From contig JASLXW010000311.1 of NCBI GenBank assembly GCA_030740135.1, positions 1-5,179 of the forward strand: 5,179 nucleotides of DNA, given 5' to 3'. The DNA comes from Nitrospinota bacterium. Lineage in GTDB: Bacteria; UBA8248; JACPRG01. The position numbers and the translations under genes were made by a program. The notes below the pieces were generated by a model, which saw only the letters and a program-made list of their open reading frames with translations, was not told the DNA's origin and did no database searches. This document shows, piece by piece, positions 1 through 5,179 of the stretch. Position 1 is the first letter of the stretch. Every line of letters begins with the position of its first letter.

Positions 1-5
1 CCGGT

Positions 6-34
6 GGAGATTCATCGCCGCCCTCGGAATGACA
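6..34 (-). repeat. Possible dispersed intergenic repeat (TGTCATTCCGAG...GAATCTCC type)
   Basis: On the minus strand the segment starts TGTCATTCCGAG, has a GC-rich middle, and ends GAATCTCC. ATTC (30-27) and GAAT (13-10) can pair as a weak stem-loop. The pattern resembles the short intergenic repeats of form TGTCATTCTGAGC...GAATCTC that occur in many copies in a range of environmental bacterial genomes. That resemblance is recalled and was not searched. A related piece, ATTCTGAGGGG at 63-53, is an imperfect direct copy of ATTCCGAGGGC at 30-20. The element reaches close to the window edge and may continue past it. Confidence 0.4.
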
Positions 35-171
35 GATTGGGGCATTTCAGACCCCTCAGAATCGTTTTTCCGAAACCTGTTAGACGAGATCTTTCATGGC
101 GGAATCCATGGTTCCGGCGGAGTCTTTCAGATCAGTGTTGGGAGCCTGGCGTGATTGGGGCGTCCGGCGGG

Positions 172-876
172 CTAGAATTCTCCGCGCCGGAGGGCGACCT
201 CAGGCAAGGGAAATCGCAGGTGGAAGGAAACTCCTGCATAAATGTGATGGGTGTTCGAATCGTTCTCGTTCGTGACGTTGGTGAGCGCGCCGGAGTTCAC
301 CCGGAAAGCGTGTTCGATGTGGGAGAACTTGTACTCGGCGAATAGCGCGAAACTGCGGAAGAAGAAATACTTCAGCCCGGCCAGCGCCTGGGCGCCCACG
401 GCGAAATTGCCGTCATCCGTCCCGCCGGAATCGCCCGAGCCGACGTAGGGCTCGAAGTCGTCCCACGGAAATCGGAACAAGCCGTTCAATCCCACATTGA
501 CCAGCCTGATGTCCGAGGCGGCAAAGGCCTTCTGGATGCGCACGCTGGTGGTCTGATTCTCGGCGGTGACCGTCTGGGCGGGGATGTCCGCCGTGTAGGT
601 GTAGAGATCCAGCTCCAGGCCGAAGAATCGGAGGAACCAGTAGCCCGCCTTCGCCCCGAGCACGACGGAATCGTCGATGTCCAGGTTCTCGAAAACCTCG
701 TCCACGCCCCCCGATGTTTGCTTGAGGTTTCCGGATTGGGAAATCGAGCCGCCCGCGTACAGGCTGGCGAAAAACTCCGCCGACGCCCCGGCGGGCGCCA
801 GGAACAGAACCCCGACGAATACCGCGAACACGATTCGATAAAGCCGAATTGAATGTCTCCCCGTCGGATGTCCCAT
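172..876 (-). CDS. Exported outer-membrane beta-barrel protein (small OmpA/OmpX-like porin fold)
   Basis: Predicted outer-membrane protein of 234 residues; its specific function is unknown. Residues 1-14 carry Arg/His, 15-29 are a hydrophobic core and ASA|E (31-34) is a good signal peptidase I site, giving a mature protein of about 200 residues. The mature part alternates hydrophobic and polar residues in aromatic-rich strands: 35-42, 70-80, 83-95, 123-136, 158-171, 174-187 and 210-222. Strands are joined by short turns and by polar Asn/Thr/Asp-rich loops (99-112, 147-157, 194-209). FEPYVGSG at 141-148 and the ALFAEYKFSHI hairpin at 177-187 are typical of 8-stranded OmpA-, OmpX- or OmpW-type barrels. 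No peptidoglycan-binding OmpA domain follows, so it is a barrel-only protein. The barrel probably ends at F222; a 12-residue tail ending in Phe follows. The ATG at 876 is fixed on its upstream side by an in-frame TGA directly before it. It lacks a clear Shine-Dalgarno sequence. A promoter at 905-934 suggests independent expression. Confidence 0.85.
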   Translation of the reverse strand: MGHPTGRHSIRLYRIVFAVFVGVLFLAPAGASAEFFASLYAGGSISQSGNLKQTSGGVDEVFENLDIDDSVVLGAKAGYWFLRFFGLELDLYTYTADIPAQTVTAENQTTSVRIQKAFAASDIRLVNVGLNGLFRFPWDDFEPYVGSGDSGGTDDGNFAVGAQALAGLKYFFFRSFALFAEYKFSHIEHAFRVNSGALTNVTNENDSNTHHIYAGVSFHLRFPLPEVALRRGEF

Positions 877-904
877 TCAGGCCGAACCATCAAACCCTTT
901 GAAG

Positions 905-934
905 GATATATGCTTGCCGATCCGCGACTGTCAA
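905..934 (-). promoter_or_regulatory. Predicted sigma-70 promoter of the outer-membrane protein gene
   Basis: On the minus strand a perfect TTGACA (934-929) is followed by an 18-base spacer and TATATC (910-905, 4/6 to the -10). The predicted start near 898 leaves a short leader of about 20 bases before the ATG at 876. The -35 begins only 11 bases after the thyX stop codon, so the promoter fills most of the 68-base gap. It suggests that the barrel protein gene is its own transcription unit. Confidence 0.55.
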
Positions 935-944
935 GGCACCGGCC

Positions 945-2420
945 TTACCGCCCGCTCGCCTCTTCCAGGTTGACTTCGATGAACCGGGCGATGAACGGAT
1001 GAACGCGCTCGATCTCGCGGTGCATCTGCTGCGCCACGCGCCGGTAGGTGAAATGTCCGCCGGGGCCGCTGCGCAGCTTGACGACGTGCATGATTTCTCG
1101 CAGGTTGAGCGTCCAGAGCATCCGGCGGCGGTGGGCGTTGAGAACGAAGTAGCGCGCCTCGTTCGGGAAACCCTTCGAGAACCTCTCGTAGCCCGCCTCG
1201 GCCCGCTCGACCCCCGCCATGTAGTCGTCCCGGACGCCGGCGTCGTCGATCAACTCGGGCGTCAGGAAGCCGTGCCGGATGGTGGGCGGCTGGACGCTCT
1301 GGGTGCACATCCGGTGCCGCTTCAGGTCCAGGTAGGCCCCCTGGTCCACGAGGCACTCGAAGGTGTAGTTCAGGTGCTCCATCTCGCGGATCGGGATATC
1401 GAAGCGGTCGAGCCGCCGGAGGGCCTCCTCGATAATCTCCTCCTTCCGCTTCCCGGGCAGGGCCGCCAAGCGCCCGCGGAGGGTTTCATACGGGACATCC
1501 CCGTGAGGATAGAGGATCGCCGCGGCGAGCGCAGTTTCCGGGTCCTCGGGATGTTCCAGGATTCGGGTGTAGTTCTCCTCGGAAGCGTGTTCCCCGGGCA
1601 ACCCAGTCTCCGCCGCCGAATCCAGGGCCTCTCTGGTTTCCGCCAGATAGGGGTTGTAATCGGCGTATTTCACCAGCGTCGGGACCGCCTCCCGGCAGAC
1701 CTCTTTGAGCGACTCGCCGATCCGCCGGACCTCGCCCAGCTCGTGGCTCAACATCTTCCGGATGGCGTGCTCCAAAACCCGGGCGTTGGCCGTCATTCCC
1801 ACGTTGGCCAGGGCGGAGATGGGCAACAGGAAACGCGCGCGGTCGAGGGCGTACGCCCGGACCCGGACGGCGTAGCCGCGCTCCGACTCGCCGTCCCGCC
1901 GGGGGAGCTTTCCGGATTCCCGGAGAAAGGCGTCCAGGCGGTTCTGGACGCGGAGATAATTATCGAACAGCCAGCGGGTCGTCTCCCGATACTCCCCCGC
2001 CAGGGGCGAGGCGGCGATCTCCTCGGGGACGTAGTAGTCGTCCGGGGAGAAGACCTGATACCGGGAGGACTTCTCGGTGTAGGAGGCCAGGCGGTTGGAC
2101 TCGATGGCCTCGGTCGCGAACCGGCTGACGTTTTCGATGGCGATGGACAGGACGGCGTGCTCGGCCACCGAGGCGTGGCCGTATCCGACGACCCACTTCT
2201 CGTGGAACTGCGCCGAGGCCTCGTCGGTCAGCTCTCGGGCGATCTCGTCGAAGGCCTCCGGGGAGCGGCTCGTCTTCGCGAACGCCACCGCCACGACTTC
2301 GGGGGGCAGATCCTTGAGGAGGTAGATCCGGCGGGTCTTGCCTGCGGTCATGGTGCCGGCTGGATTCAAGGTTTCATCCGAACCCTGCGGTTTATTGACT
2401 GAAGCCGGATCTGGGTTCAT
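945..2420 (-). CDS. thyX: Tandem-domain flavin-dependent thymidylate synthase (ThyX-like)
   Basis: ThyX enzymes methylate dUMP to dTMP with methylenetetrahydrofolate, using FAD and NAD(P)H, in the cytoplasm. This product has 491 residues against about 220-250 for ordinary ThyX, and contains two ThyX-like halves. Half 1 (about 30-255) has GYGHASVAEH (79-88), then SNRLASYTEKSSRY (108-121) where ordinary ThyX has RHRxxSYxExSxRY, and TANAR (210-214) matching the NAR motif. Half 2 (about 335-485) has EHLNYTFE (348-355), an intact RHR (368-370) followed by MCTQSVQPP instead of the S..R end, NLR (439-441) and KLR (448-450) at the dUMP-binding Arg position. A charged linker of roughly 80 residues separates them. 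The ATG at 2420 gives the longest form, but neither it nor the alternative ATG at 2351 (M24) has a Shine-Dalgarno sequence. The first 23 residues are polar and use more AT-ending codons, so 2351 may be the true start. The gene has its own likely promoter at 2489-2517. Membership of the ThyX superfamily is secure; thymidylate synthase activity is inferred. Confidence 0.88.
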   Translation of the reverse strand: MNPDPASVNKPQGSDETLNPAGTMTAGKTRRIYLLKDLPPEVVAVAFAKTSRSPEAFDEIARELTDEASAQFHEKWVVGYGHASVAEHAVLSIAIENVSRFATEAIESNRLASYTEKSSRYQVFSPDDYYVPEEIAASPLAGEYRETTRWLFDNYLRVQNRLDAFLRESGKLPRRDGESERGYAVRVRAYALDRARFLLPISALANVGMTANARVLEHAIRKMLSHELGEVRRIGESLKEVCREAVPTLVKYADYNPYLAETREALDSAAETGLPGEHASEENYTRILEHPEDPETALAAAILYPHGDVPYETLRGRLAALPGKRKEEIIEEALRRLDRFDIPIREMEHLNYTFECLVDQGAYLDLKRHRMCTQSVQPPTIRHGFLTPELIDDAGVRDDYMAGVERAEAGYERFSKGFPNEARYFVLNAHRRRMLWTLNLREIMHVVKLRSGPGGHFTYRRVAQQMHREIERVHPFIARFIEVNLEEASGR

Positions 2421-2488
2421 CGCGACGGTGAATTCAGGAAAGCCAAGGACGGATGAGCATATCGCCAGGGCGGGGAGCGCCGAAGCCC

Positions 2489-2517
2489 CTTATATCAGAT
2501 TCGTCAAACGCGGGCAA
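2489..2517 (-). promoter_or_regulatory. Predicted sigma-70 promoter of thyX (extended -10)
   Basis: Reading the minus strand, TTGCCC (2517-2512, 4/6 to the -35 consensus) is followed by a 17-base spacer and TATAAG (2494-2489, 5/6 to the -10). A TG one base upstream of the -10 (2497-2496) makes an extended -10, TGATATAAG. The predicted start near 2482 gives a leader of about 60 bases to the ATG at 2420, or about 130 to the ATG at 2351. It lies in the gap after nuoN and would let thyX be expressed apart from the nuo operon. This is a motif reading only, and the lineage's sigma factor preferences are unknown. Confidence 0.55.
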
Positions 2518-2597
2518 TTCAAAACGCCGCCGGAAATACGCTTTCAGGCCGAATTGGACACGCTGCAATATTTTGGGTCACAGAGAGAAGCGAGGCC

Positions 2598-4091
2598 TCA
2601 AGGGATCAAGGCAACGGCGGGGATTCCATTGAACAGGCCCGCCACGGAGACCTTCGCCGCTTCCAGGAAGGGATGGGGGTATACGCCGATCACCAAGACG
2701 CCGGCGACCATGACCGCCAACCCGACGGTCAGCGGGACGGAATTCGAGGTGTGGATCTTCCCCGCCGGCTCGTGCATGTACATCATCATCACGACCCGGA
2801 AGTAGTAGTAGAGGGAGATCGCGCTGTTCAGCAGGCCGATGACGGCCAACCAGATGAAGCCGGCATCGACAGCCGCGGAGAAGATGTAGAACTTCCCGAC
2901 GAACCCGGCGGTGGGCGGGAGGCCCGTGAGGCTCAGGAAGAAAAACAGGAGCGCCAGCGCGGGCCACGGATGCTGCCGGGCCAAGCCCCGGAAGTCCTCC
3001 AGCCGGTCCCCGCGCAGACTCGGGCGGCAGAGCAGGATGATCACGGCGAACGCGCCCAGGTTTGTGAACAGGTACGCCGCCAGGTAGAGCAGGATGCTGG
3101 CGATCCCGGTCCGGGTCGCGACAACGAGACCGATCAGGATGTAGCCGGCGTGCGCGACGCTGGAATAGGCCAACATGCGTTTCAGATTGGTCTGGACCAT
3201 CGCCGCGATGTTGCCCCACGTCATGCTCACGACGGCCAGCAGCCAGAGCAGGATCCGCCACTGATCCATCGAATCGCCGAAGGCCACCAGGAAAACCCGC
3301 ACCACGGCCGCGAAGGCCCCCGCCTTCGTCCCCACGGACATGAAGGCCGTAATGGAGGTCGGGGCGCCCTGGTAGGCGTCGGGCGCCCACATGTGGAAGG
3401 GGACCAGGGCGACCTTGAAGGCGAAACCTGCCGTCAACAGGATGATGGCCAGCGTGAGGAGCGGGCTCCCCCCCGGGGCTTGCCCGGCACCGGGGGCCAG
3501 GGCCTCCCGAATGCCGTCCAGGTAGAGGGTTCCGGTGTAGCCGTAGATCAACGCGATGCCGTACAGGATGATGGCCGAGCTGAAGATCCCCAGAAGGAAG
3601 TACTTGATGCCGCCCTCCTGCGACATCAGATCCCGCTTCAGGAAGCCGACGAGCAAGTACACCGGAATGGAGAGGAGCTCGAGTCCGATGTAGATCGTGA
3701 GGAGGTCGTTCCCCGAGGCCAGCACCATCATGCCGATGGTCGAGAAGAGGATCAGGGCGTAATACTCGCCCCGGTTGATATCCTCGATCTTGAGGTAGCG
3801 GAACGAGATCAGGATTGTCAGAAACGCCACGCCCAGGAAGATGAACTTGAAAAAGGTGGAGAAATCGTCCACCCGGTACATCCCCCCGAACAGCTTCACG
3901 TCCGTCCCGATCCGCCCGGCCAGAAAGACGCCCGCCACGACGAGGCCCGCCAGCGCCAGGAACCCTGAGAACCCCTTCTTCCTGGGGGACAGGAAGAGGT
4001 CCACCAGAATGATCGCGCAGACGAGCACGGTCATGACAATCTCGGGGAGAATCGGCCCGAGCTGGACCTTGGGCAGAACGATGGGATCCAT
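2598..4091 (-). CDS. nuoN: NADH-quinone oxidoreductase subunit N (complex I)
   Basis: Antiporter-like membrane subunit of complex I, carrying one of the proton channels of the membrane arm. The 497 residues are close to E. coli NuoN (485) and appear complete. The protein is hydrophobic throughout, with about 14 membrane segments. Charged residues on the family's proton path are present: E138 in YIGLELLSIPVY, K163 in GGIKYFLLG, K226 in FAFKVALVPFH, K256 in GTKAGAFA and K400 in GFVGKFYIF. They correspond to E. coli E133, K158, K217, K247 and K395, with equal or nearly equal spacing. NLKRMLAYSSVAHAGY (302-317) is the standard TM10-11 loop motif. A Pro/Gly/Ala-rich loop at 199-210 is slightly longer than usual. 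The ATG at 4091 lies 3 bases after the nuoM stop. Only a weak GGGA precedes it, which suggests coupling to nuoM translation. It is the last nuo gene here, as is common for nuoA-N operons. No intrinsic terminator is seen after its TGA. Confidence 0.97.
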   Translation of the reverse strand: MDPIVLPKVQLGPILPEIVMTVLVCAIILVDLFLSPRKKGFSGFLALAGLVVAGVFLAGRIGTDVKLFGGMYRVDDFSTFFKFIFLGVAFLTILISFRYLKIEDINRGEYYALILFSTIGMMVLASGNDLLTIYIGLELLSIPVYLLVGFLKRDLMSQEGGIKYFLLGIFSSAIILYGIALIYGYTGTLYLDGIREALAPGAGQAPGGSPLLTLAIILLTAGFAFKVALVPFHMWAPDAYQGAPTSITAFMSVGTKAGAFAAVVRVFLVAFGDSMDQWRILLWLLAVVSMTWGNIAAMVQTNLKRMLAYSSVAHAGYILIGLVVATRTGIASILLYLAAYLFTNLGAFAVIILLCRPSLRGDRLEDFRGLARQHPWPALALLFFFLSLTGLPPTAGFVGKFYIFSAAVDAGFIWLAVIGLLNSAISLYYYFRVVMMMYMHEPAGKIHTSNSVPLTVGLAVMVAGVLVIGVYPHPFLEAAKVSVAGLFNGIPAVALIP

Positions 4092-4094
4092 GGA

Positions 4095-5179
4095 CTATTT
4101 TCCCGAAACGCCGCGCTTGAATTGGGACACCAGCGCCCGGACCTCTTCGGCGGACCGGGGTGGGACCTCCGGCAGGACCGCCGGCCGCGCGACGGCCTTG
4201 CCGTCGATAGGCTTGCCCGCCTTGGCCAGATTAATCTGACGGACCAGATTGTTCACCGCGGGCTCCAGGATTCGCAGATAGGGCTTCGGATAAATCCCGA
4301 TCCAGAACATGAGGAGGATCAGCGGCATCAGATAGATCACTTCCCGCTTGTTCAGGTCGGCCAGGCCCTCGTTCTCGGGCTTGTCCACGCCTCCGAACAT
4401 CATCCGCTGGAAGAGCCACAGCATATAGGCCGCCCCCAGGACGATGCCGAGGACGGCGAAGGCCGCGTAGACCTTGCTCACCTGGAAGACCCCCACCAGG
4501 ATGAGGAACTCGCCCACGAACCCGTTGAGCCCCGGCAAACCGATGGAGGAGAACATGGTGATGGCGAAGAAGACGGTGAACACGGGGATCACCTTCGCGA
4601 GGCCGCCGAAGCCGGAGATCTCCCGCATGTGCCTTCGCTCGTAGATGATCCCGACGATGAGGAAGAGCGCCCCCGTGGACAGCCCGTGGTTGATGTTCTG
4701 GAGCAGCGCGCCCACCAGCCCCTGGGAGTTCAGGGCAAAGATGCCCAGCATGACGAAACCGAGATGGCTCACCGAGCTGTAGGCCACAAGTTTCTTCACG
4801 TCGCTCTGCGCCATGGCCACCAGGGCCCCGTAGATGATCCCGATGATGGCCAAAAGGGCCATGAACGGAATCATCGTCTCACTGGCCTTGGGCAAGAGCG
4901 GCAGGCTGAACCGGACGAAGCCGTAGGTCCCCATCTTCAGGAGGACGCCAGCCAGGATGACGCTACCCGCCGTGGGGGCCTCGACGTGGGCGTCGGGCAG
5001 CCAGGTGTGGAACGGGAACATCGGGACCTTGATGGCGAACCCGACGAAGAGCGCGAGGAAGATCCAGAACTGGTGCTCCGCCGGAAGCCTGGGCGCCATC
5101 TTGTAAAGCTCGAGGAGGTTGAAAGTCAGCTCTCCCGAGCCGTACTCCGGATTGGCGTTCAGGAAGTACAAGGCCAGGA
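4095..5179 (-). CDS. nuoM: NADH-quinone oxidoreductase subunit M (complex I), 5' end beyond window
   Basis: Antiporter-like, proton-pumping inner-membrane subunit of respiratory complex I (NDH-1). About 360 C-terminal residues are visible. The frame stays open to the window edge, so the TTG at 5171 is an internal Leu codon and not a start. Counting that Leu as residue 1, the conserved broken-helix region is at 45-70 (FAIKVPMFPFHTWLPDAH, then APTAGS). K48, H55, K79, H136, H162 and E221 match E. coli NuoM K234, H241, K265, H322, H348 and E407 with identical spacing, so about 185 N-terminal residues, including the TM5 glutamate, lie outside. GFVGEF (217-222) is the typical TM12 motif. The last helix ends near YPKPYL (294-299). 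A hydrophilic tail of about 45 residues follows, making the C-terminus about 35 residues longer than in E. coli. The TAG stop lies 3 bases before the nuoN ATG, so the two are co-transcribed and probably translationally coupled. Identification is from recalled family sequence and is very secure. Confidence 0.97.
   Translation of the reverse strand, partial: LALYFLNANPEYGSGELTFNLLELYKMAPRLPAEHQFWIFLALFVGFAIKVPMFPFHTWLPDAHVEAPTAGSVILAGVLLKMGTYGFVRFSLPLLPKASETMIPFMALLAIIGIIYGALVAMAQSDVKKLVAYSSVSHLGFVMLGIFALNSQGLVGALLQNINHGLSTGALFLIVGIIYERRHMREISGFGGLAKVIPVFTVFFAITMFSSIGLPGLNGFVGEFLILVGVFQVSKVYAAFAVLGIVLGAAYMLWLFQRMMFGGVDKPENEGLADLNKREVIYLMPLILLMFWIGIYPKPYLRILEPAVNNLVRQINLAKAGKPIDGKAVARPAVLPEVPPRSAEEVRALVSQFKRGVSGK

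Noticed and set aside
96..110. CATGG/CCATG hairpin downstream of the barrel gene as a terminator
   Set aside because: Only five base pairs and no T-run on either side, so it does not qualify as an intrinsic terminator.
4..345. 113-codon plus-strand frame at the left edge
   Set aside because: Its second half lies antisense to the barrel gene, its composition is not protein-like, and it has no ribosome binding site or recognisable motif.
999..2402. 467-codon open frame on the plus strand opposite thyX
   Set aside because: It mirrors a well-identified gene, and its translation is rich in Gly, Val, Arg and Asp with no recognisable motif. Long antisense frames are expected opposite GC-rich codons.
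2472..2489. GGGG...CCCC hairpin with a possible C(UUCG)G loop as a nuo terminator
   Set aside because: The stem is interrupted, no T-run follows in the direction of transcription, and it overlaps the predicted thyX start site.
2515..2556. Inverted repeat CAATTC...GAATTG flanking 30 bases as an operator
   Set aside because: Six-base arms with a 30-base spacer can easily occur by chance. The overlap with the thyX -35 is suggestive but not enough to call a site.
2673..3968. 431-codon open frame on the plus strand opposite nuoN
   Set aside because: The translation is a charged Gln/Asp/Arg/His-rich string typical of the reverse complement of a hydrophobic membrane protein; nuoN on the other strand is certain.
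5169..5171. TTG codon as the nuoM start
   Set aside because: The frame is open to the window edge, and the visible protein begins at about residue 187 of the E. coli counterpart, so the gene clearly starts outside the window.

Overview
The window is a GC-rich stretch of a bacterial chromosome. All four recognisable genes lie on the minus strand, so they read from the right edge to the left. In transcription order they are the 3' part of nuoM, nuoN, a long tandem-domain ThyX-type thymidylate synthase gene, and a small exported outer-membrane beta-barrel protein. The outer-membrane protein implies a Gram-negative (diderm) cell. The 14-subunit-type complex I genes, the ThyX route to dTMP and the base composition fit many environmental lineages, such as Desulfobacterota-, Nitrospirota- or Methylomirabilota-like groups. 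Nothing here fixes the phylum, and no marker gene is present.

Right half (about 2598-5179): nuoM is cut by the window edge, and its stop is followed 3 bases later by the nuoN start. This is the usual end of a nuo operon. Both products are antiporter-like proton-pumping membrane subunits of respiratory complex I. Both keep the charged residues known from the E. coli proteins, so this looks like a working complex I locus.

Middle (2421-2597 and 945-2420): a 177-base gap with no evident intrinsic terminator separates nuoN from thyX. It holds a good extended -10 promoter (about 2489-2517), so thyX probably has its own transcription start even if some nuo read-through occurs. The thyX product is 491 residues, about twice the usual ThyX length. 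It carries two diverged ThyX-like halves: the first keeps the S..R end of the signature but has lost RH of RHR, while the second keeps RHR but has lost the S..R end. This is the most interesting object in the window.

Left part (1-944): a 68-base gap carries a sigma-70-like promoter with a perfect TTGACA -35. After it comes a 234-residue protein with a clear signal peptide and an OmpA/OmpX-like small barrel pattern. The last 171 bases downstream hold no gene. Their outer end resembles a family of dispersed intergenic repeats (TGTCATTCCGAG...GAATCTCC on the minus strand) seen in many environmental bacterial genomes.

Apart from nuoM-nuoN, the genes have no obvious functional link and appear to be separately promoted neighbours. 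No tRNA, rRNA, CRISPR array, insertion sequence or defence system was seen.
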